DNA of 64,000 nucleotides, from positions 372,001 through 436,000 of the forward strand of contig JAQSEB010000058.1 of the NCBI GenBank assembly GCA_030063045.1, read 5' to 3'. Under the pieces are notes generated by a model. The model had not been told where the DNA came from. It did no database searches and saw only the letters and a program-made list of their open reading frames with translations. Within the stretch, counting starts at the first letter, position 1. Each line of letters opens with the position of its first letter. The translations under genes and the position numbers were made by a program. The DNA is from Pratylenchus scribneri. Taxonomy: Eukaryota > Nematoda > Chromadorea > Rhabditida > Pratylenchidae. Shown here piece by piece: positions 35,968 to 46,747 of this stretch.

Positions 35968-37093
35968 TGAAAATATGGAAAAAAGCTTTATTTTGTGCCT
36001 TATTTAGACATTTTATTCAATTTGACATAATTTCATAAATTTTATTTTGTTTTAACTTTTATCAAATAATTTATTTTGCCATTAACAAAGAATAAAGTTT
36101 TTTAATTTTTTTTTGTGTAAAATCGTCGTAAATATTTATGATAAATTTTGAATTAAATGCCCTTTTTGTCTTTGAAAGAAGATTTGAATTTACGCCAAAT
36201 AAAATCTTTCGTTTCAATAAATAAATTTTTTGCGGAAATTTGAATTTTGAACTAAATGCCCTTTTTGTCTTTGAGAGAAAATTTGAATTTACGCCAAATA
36301 AAATCTTTCGTTTCAATAAAAATTTTTCGCGGAAATTTGAATTTTGAACTAAATGCCCTTTTTGTTATTGAGAGAAAATTTGAATTTACGCCAAATAAAA
36401 TCTTTCGTTTCAATAAATAAATTTTTTGCGAAAATTTGAATTTTGAACTAAATGCCCTTTTTGCCTTTGAGAGAAAATTTGAATTTACGCCAAATAAAAT
36501 CTTTCGTTTCAATAAATAAATTTTTTGCGAAAATTTGAATTTTGAACTAAATGCCCTTTTTGCCTTTGAGAGAAAATTTGAATTTACGCCAAATAAAATC
36601 TTTCGTTTCAATAAATAAATTTTTTGCGAAAATTTGAATTTTGAACTAAATGCCCTTTTTGCCTTTGAGAGAAAATTTGAATTTACGCCAAATAAAATCT
36701 TTCGTTTCAATAAATAAATTTTTTGCGAAAATTTGAATTTTGAACTAAATGCCCTTTTTGCCTTTGAGAGAAAATTTGAATTTACGCCAAATAAAATCTT
36801 TCGTTTCAATAAAAATTTTTCGCGGAAATTTTTACTAAAACTCTTAATTAAATTTGCCAACCAAGTAAATTTTTAAAATTCTAGCAAAAATAAATTTTAA
36901 TTCAAATTATGTTTTTAAATATTTATTTCCTTTTCAAATTTCATAATATAAAATAAAACCGGTTCTTTTGCGTAAAATGAGCAAGTGAATAAAATTGGGA
37001 AAAGGGGGACAAACTATGTGAAAAAGTAGGGGATTTGGCAAGAGGGAAAATGGACAAATGAATAAATGATAATTTATGGCGGTTGGGGAAAAA
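35968..37093. other. Convergent 3' flanks with embedded 99-bp tandem array
   Basis: This interval separates the convergent unknown gene and the D2HGDH gene. Apart from the array (36140-36835) it is AT-rich and carries AATAAA-like signals. No independent gene is supported. Confidence 0.5.
36140..36835 (-). repeat. 99-bp tandem array that keeps a reading frame open
   Basis: Seven copies of a 97-99 bp unit starting GAACTAAATGCCCTTTTTG. Successive starts at 36250, 36347, 36446, 36545 and 36644 give the period. Because 99 is 33 codons, the minus strand is open for 202 codons (36860-36252), then continues in another frame to 36071 after a 2-bp length change. Each unit would encode KRKILFGVNSNFLSKAKR plus a Phe/Lys-rich remainder. 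Differences between units that I could see change the amino acid (KAK/KTK/ITK), which does not suggest selection for protein. I treat it as noncoding. Confidence 0.9.
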
Positions 37094-40000
37094 TCAATCG
37101 ATCATTTTGTAAGGAGAAAGGATGCCATTCGGATCGAACAATTTCTTCAAATCGCTGCTAATTTGTCGCTTCTTCGGGTCGACCAATTTGTGATGATAGG
37201 GACGCTTCAGACGGCCAATTCCATGTTCGGCCGAAATGCTTCCATCCTTTGAAGCTACCCAGTCATAGATGAAGGGGTAGAGCCTGAAAAAATTGCGGAA
37301 TTAAATAAAATTGTTAAGATTAAAAAGGCTTACAAATTATAGACTTCCTGATCAAATTGAGGTGTTATCACATTTAAATGTGTGTTGCCGTCACCCATGT
37401 GACCTTTTAATATAGAATAAATATTAAAAATATATTTAACAATTTTATTAAGAAAATTTAGTCTTAAGTTTATTCTCATTGTTCAAAAATCCTATAAGTT
37501 GCTGAAAATCGCTCACCAAATGTGATAATCCTCTTCGCCTTTCCATTCAAACGTTCCTTGATCACCTCGGTCAATTCTTAAAAATATGTAGAATTAAAGC
37601 ATCTTTACATTTGAATAAACCGTAAAAATGTCGAAGTGGCAGTGACACATCATGCTTGAAAACGTAGCCATCTTCGCGCATAGCCAGTGGGCAATTTTCT
37701 CGAATTTTCCAAAGATGATCGGCCTCAGCACGGCTATTTGCCAAAACTCCATCCTCGGCCAAGCCCGACTCGAGTGCATGACCAAGGAAACGATCCATTT
37801 TGGTGGCATCACTTTCTGGATCGGAGCCTAAAATTTAAAAAAATTAGATGGAAAATAATTATTTGGAAATGGAATAAACAAAAGATGCAATTTTTGTTAG
37901 TTAATTCAATTTATTTTAAATATTTTTTTTATTATAAAAATTAATTTTGATTGCATTTTAATTATTTCTGGGAATTTCTACCTACAAAAAAATCATTTGC
38001 TCCACATGGGATTCGAACCCTAGTCATTCCTCTTTTAATCGGGAACCTTTACCCATTTGACTAATCACGTATGGTTGGTTGGCATTTAATTTTTTTATTA
38101 GAATTTTAATTAAAATTACTTGAAAAACTGGTAGGATTTTAAACAATTTGTACATTAAAAATTTGGAGGGAAAATAAAAATAATTATTTGGAAAGGAGAT
38201 AAATAATCAAAAATCTCATCTTTTTGTCGCTAAATTCAATTTAATTTATTAGTTTTTTACTTAAATTTATGCTTATTGTTTTTGTTTATTTTAATTAATA
38301 TTAAAAAATCAAACCGGATGTTTCGACCAACAAATAGAAATTCGATTTGGAACTGAGCGGATTGGCCAGTGCCGCCTTTTCCACGACCAATTCCATTGTA
38401 TCCGAGTCGATCAGCTCAAAACTGGAGAGAATTTCATTGAGCATTTGCTTGCCATTTTGAAACAATTGGCGGCATTTATCAAAGGAATTGACTCCTTAAA
38501 TTTTGATTTATTGAGTTAAGGAAAGTTCAAACCGATAAAAGCTGAAAGGACGGACACAGGTCTGGGCACCACTTGCATACTGACACCAGTGATAATTCCA
38601 AGTTGACCCTAAATTCCAATTATGTTAGGTAAATTATTTGGATTTTTGGTTCAGTTTTTAAGCCTAATCCTAGCCTTAACTGTGAAAAAATGGTCATAAC
38701 TAAAATTTGACCCGAAAAGCATTAGTCTAACTTCCATAATATTTAACTTTATTAATTAGTCTAACCTCTGATCCAATGAACAATTTGTGTAAATGCAGCC
38801 CGGTATTGTCCTTTCGTAAATTTGAGCCAAGTCGAAGTCTGCTGCCCTCTTTGTCGGCAAGAACCTTTGGAAAAAATGTTTTTAAAAAATATTGCACAAT
38901 TATTAATTACCACTTCCAATCCGGTCACATTTGCATGCATTGAGCCGTAGCGGATGAGTCGAATGCCGCCGGCATTTGTGGCCACAATTCCGCCCATCAA
39001 GCAGGAACCTTTTGCGCCCAAATCCACTGGAACCTTAAAATTACATTTTTAAAGTAATTTAATCGTATTTTGCCCACCATGTAGCCTTGAGTGGCCAGTC
39101 GATTGTCCACATCCTCCAAAACAAAGCCTGAATCGCATTCCAAAATGGCTTAAAAGAAGGAAAATTAGTAAAATTATTATTGATTTATAAAAACCTGAAG
39201 ATGAGTCAAAATTAAATTTGTTCACAATTCGGCGGGTGGAGAGCACAATTTCGTCGTAAACCTATTAAAATTACAAGTTAGACTGGTATAAGAAAATTCT
39301 AAGAAAATTATTTTTTGAAAATTTACAACCCGAATGAGGGGAGACCTTGAATTTTCAATATTTAGGTCTCGGGTTCGAATCCGCTCAGAGGAAGTTTTTT
39401 TTTGGGGGGTGGGGGCTTCATTGTGACTTTTATGCATTTACTCGGGTTCGAACCCTCTCAAAAACAAGTAATTTTTTTACGAATTTGTTGTCATTTACTG
39501 TATAGTTCTAGAATTATAAGGTAATTCAAGCAAAAATCTCCGAAAAAGCAAAATCTTCCCTAAATGATTCCCAAAACCAAAACAAACCGGTATAGAACCG
39601 CCCACAAGCCCGGTGTTGCCCGACTGTGGCACTACAGCCAATTTGCGTGAATGGCAATAGGAGAGCAGGGCGGAGACTTGTTCACTGGTGGATGGGAACA
39701 GGACGCAGGCTGCATTCCCCTTGTACCATCGCATGAAGTCCACATTGAATCTGAATAAAATAGGAAATAAATTATTTAAATTAGTTAGGAGTTAAAGTTG
39801 ATTTTGTGATGGGTGTAAAATTGGATCTTTTTAAAAAGTCAATGGTAGAGAAGAATTTCGGCTTTTAATCATTAGGATGACTTTTGAAATTGCTGATTAT
39901 TTAAAGTGATTTTTCTTTTAATTCTTTTCGAAAATACTTTCCTTTTTAGAACCATTAATTTTACTTAATAGAAATAGTAAATAAAAACCTTACTCATCCA

Positions 40001-40160
40001 ATTCGTCGGTCCTCACACCATTGTCGCCCAAAATGCCTTGAAAAAACTGCAAATCGCGCGAAGTCAATGTGGCAAAATCGGTTCGCCTGGGAGGAGCATC
40101 CGCCAATGAAGTGTGCAAGAATTTACGGCCAATGATTCGGGCCAATCTGGACGAAGCCAT
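37094..40160 (-). CDS. dhgd-1: Mitochondrial D-2-hydroxyglutarate dehydrogenase (FAD-linked)
   Basis: Oxidises D-2-hydroxyglutarate to 2-oxoglutarate in mitochondria. The start at 40160 gives an Arg/Ser-rich presequence ([18 protein letters not shown]) typical of mitochondrial import. The FAD-binding (PCMH) half has [31 protein letters not shown] (39620-39590) and [20 protein letters not shown] (39020-38960). [15 protein letters not shown] follows. The C-terminal oxidase half ends in [15 protein letters not shown], with the conserved His of the metal site, and a stop at 37094. Exon 1 joins exon 2 across GAT GA|A TTC. Several introns are enlarged by tRNA-like elements (37993-38077, 39326-39475). 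It follows ATP synthase delta on the same strand by 227 bp, so the two could be co-transcribed. D-lactate dehydrogenase is the main alternative; the GLVGGS/NAGG arrangement fits both, the overall length fits D2HGDH. Confidence 0.88.
37993..38077 (-). repeat. tRNA-like element in D2HGDH intron
   Basis: On the minus strand: GTGATTAGTCAAATGGGTAAAGG (box-A-like), then GACTAGGGTTCGAATCCCATG with exact box B. It is the closest relative of the element at 13322-13400. The flanking word GGAAAATAATTATTTGGAAA occurs at 37849 and a variant near 38168. Confidence 0.78.
39326..39475. repeat. Pair of tRNA-like ends in D2HGDH intron
   Basis: Forward copy: TTTAGGTCTCGGGTTCGAATCCGCTCAGAGGAAG (39361-39394) followed by T8 and G-rich sequence. 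A second, inverted box-B end lies at about 39441-39475 (CTCGGGTTCGAACCCTCTCAAAAACAAG). This arrangement, like 21391-21487, has two box-B ends close together. Confidence 0.72.
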
Positions 40161-40386
40161 CAAACTTAAAATGATAAATCAATCATAAATATATAAATTT
40201 AAATAAAATATATAATCGAATAAAAACATATTGATAGAATATTTAAAATTTCATTACAAATTTTATGCAAAAAATAAAGAAATAAATTCAAACATAACAT
40301 ATCATCATTCATAATCATTCAAACATATTTTTCTTCCTATTTTTGTCATTGGCTAACTAAATGGGTTTGGGTGGTGTTCGTCATCA

Positions 40387-41389
40387 TCATTGTCCACCGG
40401 TGGCAGCTTTCACCACAGCCTCGGCCACTTCAACTTGAATTTGCGCTTCGGCCCTTTCCACATCGCTGGCCGACGGGTCAATTGCCTTTTTGCTGCTTTC
40501 ATCCAACATTTGCTTGGCTGCCTTAAAATTTAATTTTTATTGGTGTGATGTTTTAGTCAATTTTTTAGATCCTAATGAACGGCAAGAGTCCAGTACTATC
40601 CAAAAAACATTGGGAACTTAAGCTTACATTTGTACTTTGCAAAAGTAAACATGGGACCCTTATTAGTTTTGTGGCCTAGATCTTAAGGTTAAGGCTTAAG
40701 ATTAGAGCTGAGTTTAGAGCTGGTTAGGCTTAAAGAAATAACAACTAAAAATTTTCAGAAGTCAAGCGGATGATCTCCTGCTTTTATTTTTTTCAAATTG
40801 CAAAAGTGAATTTAACAAGTTCCCCTTCTTAAGATAACCCAAAAAGCAAAGGTTGTAGCTCTAAGATTGCAAATTTTTTGTCTCATCATTCAAAAAATGA
40901 ACAAACCTGAGCATCAAGATCGTCGATTGGTGCGATCTCTTCAGCCAAAATTTGGCACGTTCCGTCGATGTTCATTGAAAGTGTGCCGGACGAAACAAAA
41001 TATTTGACCACATTGCCCTCCGCCTCATGAACTGTCAAAACACCGGGTTTAAGCACTGCAATTGTTGGCACGTGAACTGGCAGAATACCCTGAATTGTTA
41101 TCCCTTTTTTCAAAAGTTAAGAATAAAATACAAAACCATATTGCTGGCCATTCCGGGCACATCAATTTGCTTAACGACCGCGTTTGCGTAAATTGCCTAA
41201 AATTTATGGATTAATTGACCAATTTTAATCAATAAAAATTACATTGTTTGGTGAGGCAAATGTGAATTTCAATTCTCGGCTACCTCCGCCATGTTCCACG
41301 GGAGTTGCTGCCGTAGCCGCCGCCGATGCCGCCGCATAAGTACGTTTGGTGAGGAGAGCAGTTTGAAGTTTGATGAAATTTTTAAGCAT
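40387..41389 (-). CDS. ATP5F1D: ATP synthase F1 delta subunit, mitochondrial
   Basis: Central-stalk subunit of mitochondrial F1Fo ATP synthase (the bacterial epsilon equivalent). The ATG at 41389 starts MLKNFIKLQTALLTKRTYAAA, an import presequence. The mature part begins ELKFTFASPNNAIY and contains the family core VKQIDVPGMASNMGILPVHVPTIAVLKPG (41190-41050), then VHEAEGNVVKYFVSSGTLSMN. The C-terminal helical hairpin DDLDAQAAKQMLDESSKK ends at the stop at 40387. Four exons; normal length for the family (about 170-180 residues). It lies 442 bp downstream of the BED/hAT gene and 227 bp upstream of D2HGDH, all on the minus strand. Confidence 0.93.
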
Positions 41390-41830
41390 TTTCTTGCTTT
41401 ATTTTTTTCTAGAATGTTTTTTTTCGTTTTATTTGACAAAAACTTAATTCGGGTTGAAAGCTATATGTTTAATAGAAAGTTGTTTAACAATTAAACCATT
41501 GTTTTTGTAACATAATTTTAAATTTTTGAAACTTGTTTTACTGGTTTTTCAAAAAAAATCAAAAAGATCATTGATCTTCCGGTTTAATCCCTTTTTGCCA
41601 AAAACCGGTTTTAGATAAATTCCAGCACCATATTTATGAATTCTCATTTAATTTGATATCAAAAAAAAAACTCAAATAAATCTATCAAATGATATTGATG
41701 TGGAAAAGAAACCACAATTGGAATGGAATAAACAAATTTAAACATTTTTAACAATTTCAATTTATTCAAAAATCACAATAAATTAATTTGATTGATATTT
41801 GGCATAATATTTTTTGTTTTTGGTAAAAAA
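41390..41830. other. Spacer between BED/hAT gene and ATP synthase delta
   Basis: 440 bp, AT-rich, no coding signal. Its length and strand arrangement are compatible with an intercistronic region or with a separate promoter for the ATP synthase gene. Confidence 0.4.
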
Positions 41831-44800
41831 TCATTCCGGGAGTGCACATCCATTCTTCTCCAAAACGGCCATCCGCACAGTTAATAGATGGGATAGAGTG
41901 GCAAATGATGCATCCATTCCATCTTCTGCTGAACATCCATTCAATAGCAGCAAATCTTTGCTGAGCAATTCGGCTGCATATGAGGCATTTTGGGAGTCCA
42001 TATCCTTTTGGCCACCGCCACAAATCGTCGTCGTCCTCCGCCAATCATTTCCAATTTCATCACTTAGAGGGATTGCGCAAAATTGTCGAGCAAGATGGCA
42101 GACGCGTGGGAAACGTTCCTGAAATTTGTATTTATTTATAAATATCCAAATTTTAAATGTCAAAGAATTACCATGTTGACACTCCACCAAAGCAACAATT
42201 CGCTGAGGGAATATTGTGGCTGGATTTTGTTCATTTCATAATCTTCAGATTGGATTGATCCATTTCCTTTGGCACCATCCTTTGGATCGCCCATCATTGA
42301 GGTTGTGGAAGCAGGGGTTGGCCGGCGACATTCACAAATCGCAGCGTCCACAAAATTATTTACTTCAGCCTATAAAATCATGGAAATTAAATTCGGTATT
42401 AACCTATTCTGATTTTTCTTGGAAAAAATACAATAAAAAAATCCTAAAACAACCTATTTTGAGGTTTCCGAAACCTTTGACTTTTTACAAAACAAATAAA
42501 TAGATATATTTTTGCGACCAATAAAAACTGTTCTTCTTAAAAAAAATGTAGAATCGAATGAAGTCTCCAAGATTTTCAATCCAATAATTTTATGTTTTAT
42601 TCCTCTAACCCACGACTCACCTCAATATCTGTCCGTCGTTCGAACAGTTCACTTTCGGACATTTTTTCTCCGTTGCTACCGTTGAGTAAACATGCTTGGC
42701 AAATTTCCTCAACAACATTTGCCTCAATTTGGGTCCATTGTTCATTGCTGAATGGACCACCGTTTTGTTGTCGACAAGCACTCGGATTGAGAAATATGCT
42801 CATCCGGGCCACCGAATCTGCCAGCAATCTTTCCCGTTGAAATGTCCAAAGTGTGCGGAATTTGTTGAACAGTCTTTGTTCGGCCGAAACTGCTGGAAGA
42901 GCCACCGTATCCTCTTCAACTTTGTTAAATGGTGATGGTTGTTGTTGTTGCTCATTTTCGGTTTTAACAACATCAAGTTGTTGGTGGAAAAATGCATCGA
43001 CCCGGGTGATCAATTGGGGAACAACAATGGAGAAGGCAGAGAAGTGGGAACCATCGAGGCACTAAATGTGGAATAATCATTTTGAATAAATGAAAGTTGT
43101 GAAAAAAAACATACATTTCCAATTGCTTTTTCAAAACGGGTTTTTACGCGACGAACACAGTCCTTTGAAAATTCCAAATTATCCAACTCGGCATAAATAT
43201 TTCGCAGCAATGAATGAGTGGAAGGAATGCTGAAAATTGGAATTGAATGAATTCAAATTGACTCTTCTGCCCTGACCTTGGCAAATCCAATTGGCGACAA
43301 AGTTCAACAAAATCTGCTGTCCCATCGTGCACAACAGCAGATACCTAAAATGGAGGGCGCTGAATTTTAAAAAAAAAAAATAAAAATGAACCTGCCAAAG
43401 TTTCAGTTGAATTTGGCCAAATTCAAAGCATCGTTGGAGTGCTTCTCGCATTCGACTAAGGCCACCTTTGAAGGCGAAAACGCCTATACATCGAGAGCAA
43501 AGTCCAAATCCGTTGCCAAGTTTTACAGCCGAAATCCTAAATTTTAAGAAAAATTATTATTTATTGGAAAATATCGATTAAACTGACCGTAAAATCCAAG
43601 TTCCCTTGGTGGCCGTTTCCACCCGAGTCCGGCGCAAAACAAGCACAAAAAAGTCTTCCTCAAATTGGGCCTTCCTCTCGGCCAATGCTCGTTCGAACAT
43701 TTTCGGCACAATTTGGTTGAGCAAAAATTCAGCTGAGGGAAGTGGCTGTTGGAAATGTTGAAGGCCATTGATGTTGCCTGGGATATAAAGGCGAAGTAGA
43801 CGATGGAAAGTGGGCGATTGATGCAGGATACGATGAAATGAAAGTGCATTTTCCTAAAATTGTGTAAATTTAAATAAATTTTTTTGTCCATAAAATTTCA
43901 TTAAAGCTGTATTTTGTTTATAATTAACTAAGTATGTCAATTTGTGTTATATTGATGTAAGTTTTCCGGTTGGATTAAAAAGTTTATCTATGGTTTTTGG
44001 ATCGAATTTGTATTCAACTCACCAATAAGAATTCGACCAATACGGTTTGAAATGAATTGGCAGTAGTAGCTTCTTCCCGACCAGCGATTGTCGTCACCAC
44101 TCCATTTGTATTTGTAGCATCATTGGATTCTTCTTCTTCGTCCACTTCCCCGTCCCCATCATCCGTAATGTCCATCATGTTATTGCTAGAATTGACTCCT
44201 TCTCCATTCTCCAATTGGCCTGTGTACGATGGATTTTTTGCCGCTGATCCAATTCCCAACAATTGATTCAAATCCAAGCTCTAAATTTGATAATTCATTC
44301 AATTAAATTTATTAAAAATAGATTAATATCGCCCATTCACCTCGACCGCTTTGCAATCAACGGTCACCATTGGTTCGCTAACAATGCCATTCAATATATC
44401 CATTGTCGATGAAGTTGATGGACCAATTTCCGCCGATGTTGTCGAAGTGGTCGCTGCTGTTTGAGGCATAAGTCCACCGCCACCATTCAAGCCATAGTAA
44501 TGTTGATCGACTGACTCTCTGTTGCAATTGTTTTTGTTGATATTGCCATAACCATTGGTGGAATATTGCCTCGGATCCCTTGACTGGGATTGTTGTAAAT
44601 GTCCGGCAAGAATGGCCTCCACTCTCTGATAAGCAGATTGTTGACTATTGTTGCGGTTTAAGCCGTTGTTCATGCTAATTCCGGTGGTCATTGTTCTGTC
44701 GAATTGTCGAAATGGTGGTTGAATTGATCGTGGTAAAAGCAGCTGACTTTGCACTTCGCGACTATGCCGTTTCAAATGCCGCCAAAGTGAAGAATTATAA

Positions 44801-45272
44801 AAATGTTTTATTTATCAAAACACAAATTGAACTCACGTTTGTCTGGTTGGACCGACTTTTAGCCGTTCATTGCCTGAAATAATTGAGTTTAGGTTAATAA
44901 TGAAATTGTTTTGATTGCGTTTTAAGGAAAAATTTTAATTTCGCTTATTTTCCGGAAAGGGATTGTAATTAATTTTCATATAGGAAAATTCCATGAACAG
45001 TTTTAATATATCATGAGTTGATTTTATTTATTCCGAAAATTGAAATTTATTTTAAAAAAATACTTACACGCTCTACAAATTGCCATCAATCCGTCCAAAT
45101 CGAAGCAGTTCCAAACTTCCGAGCGAATTACTCGTTCACCATCGCCGCGAACATTCAAATTGGGATGATGTTGTGCGGAACTTGCTCTGCCTCTGTTCAT
45201 GAATTGGTTTTGGCAAGGAATACTTCGACGTCTGCTGTCGATTGGTGGTGTTGGTCGATTCGTATTGTACAT
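41831..45272 (-). CDS. BED zinc finger protein with hAT-transposase-like dimerisation domain
   Basis: Probably a nuclear DNA-binding protein derived from a hAT transposase. The ATG at 45272 follows a TTTTCAG acceptor. N-terminal BED finger: SEVWNCF, then C-R-A-C (AICRACNERLKVG) and LWRHLKRH supplying the His pair. Long Gln/Asn/Ser-rich and acidic linkers follow (DGDGEVDEEEESND). The middle region is helical, with LAERKAQFEEDFFVLVLRRTRVET and LWQVSAVVHDGTADFVELCRQL in the place of the transposase core. The C-terminus has the hAT dimerisation pattern: YSLSELLLWWSVN, ERFPRVCHLARQFCAIPLS and LLSKDLLLLNG. At least ten introns and no terminal inverted repeats indicate a host gene. The DDE triad cannot be located. 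No AG acceptor is present just upstream of LWRHLKRH. It may correspond to the C. elegans BED-finger family, but I cannot name the member. Confidence 0.75.
44939..44985 (-). repeat. Single relic unit of the TTTCCGGAAAG/GATTGTAATT minisatellite
   Basis: TTTTCCGGAAAGGGATTGTAATTAATTTTC inside an intron of the BED/hAT gene matches the minus strand of one unit of the array at 905-1735. Confidence 0.75.
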
Positions 45273-46747
45273 TTTTGTATCGCTGAAAATTTATAAACTA
45301 TTAGAAATTTTATATAAAGTTCGAAAATGATATTTTTCATCCAAGCAAAAAAAATAAATTTCTACTTATAGGATAGGGTTTCATAAATCCGCCGGTTGAC
45401 AATAGCAACTCGGGGTTTTGGATATGGAAGGAAAAGGATACAATGTTGGCCAATGATTTGTGACATGACAAGGAAATTAGGAAAAGGAAGAAAGACCGAA
45501 TGTGAATTGAAAATGTGGGGGGGGGGGGGGGGGGGGGGGGGGAAAGAAGACTTGACTTGATGGCTGTATGCGGGGCAACCAACCAACAAGAACAGCACAC
45601 ACCGAGCTCTCCCCGGAAGGCTCTTCTACTACTACTCCTAAGTCCAACCCCAAGCATCACCCCGCCAGCGAGATAGGAGCGCCCGCGAGCGGAATGGAGA
45701 ATATTTGGAGTTTGGCGAAAGGAGCTGTGCTGGGGGATTTGGGGACGGACTCACAAGCGCGTCAGTAGAGGAGCACACACACACAGCCTTCGGCCCCTAT
45801 CAACAAAAACGAACAAACAAGAGCAGCAGCAGCGCCGCTTGCTCTCCCAAACAACCAAGCAAACCTTGGAGTCTGTGTGAGACGCCGTGTGCTGTTGCTC
45901 TTATCTATCTTATGATGTGAATGACGACTACTCGATTTGGAAAGGAAATGGTGCTCGGGGGGATGGAGAAAAGGATGAGGTGACTGACACATACGGAGCT
46001 GCGTTGGTTTGTTGTGGAAAGAAGAGGAGCGGTATTGGTTGGGGCCGGTTGTTTGGGGAGATGAGGATATTCGGTGTGGTGAATGAAAATGTGGGAGGAG
46101 GCTGATGACTCCGCTGTGTCATCGCTGGAAGGTGAATAATGGAAAGAGAGGTAACTAATATGAAAAAAAAAAATTACTCGAAGCCCCCTTTAATATGAAG
46201 AATTAATCGATTAATTGAATAGGACTTACCAATGTTTTTGTCATTTTAGTTGATTGGACAAATAGCTCAATACAAAAGTTATAAGAATGGACTTTCTTCA
46301 TTTTAACAAAATAAAAATTTTGAACAAACCTTAAATTGAGGCTATCTCGTTTTTTCCATCAAAATTGCAACCATTGAATGTAAAAACCCAGCTAAAATTG
46401 ATGTAAAAAAACAATAATTTTACACTCAAATATAAATATATTTATGAATTATTTACATTATCATCGGCATAAAAAAATTTAACACAAACACATAGGAATT
46501 TGGAAATTTATGATGATATGGGCTTTTAATGAAAGTTCGATATGAAATTAACAAATTACTGGAGAAAAGATTGTCAATTAAAATTTCACAAATTTTGATG
46601 AGATAAAAAATTGTGTGTTAATTTGGATGACCCGATATTATTTGGGTAAATACAAACAAAATACACGGAAATATAAGAATGTGAAGAGACTAGGACAAGC
46701 TAAAATGTGGAAAAATGTGCACAATGTAAAATGAATGAATAAATGGA
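45273..46747. other. Intergenic region with G26 run and short CA tract
   Basis: This lies upstream of the BED/hAT gene and downstream of the OST-alpha-like gene. It contains an uninterrupted run of 26 G (45517-45542), a CA tract (45773-45784) and a GC-rich block (45560-45900) with open frames on both strands that resemble nothing. 46140-46740 is plain AT-rich sequence. Probably the BED gene's promoter and 5' UTR. Confidence 0.5.

Noticed and set aside
36252..36860. 202-codon repetitive protein gene
   Set aside because: Period of 99 bp explains the open frame; frame shifts between units and amino-acid-changing differences argue against coding. Kept as a repeat and as a finding.
45337..46122. 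Frames of 60-107 codons on both strands around the G26 run
   Set aside because: Polyproline/polyglycine from the homopolymer and GC-rich sequence; no splice-consistent gene model.
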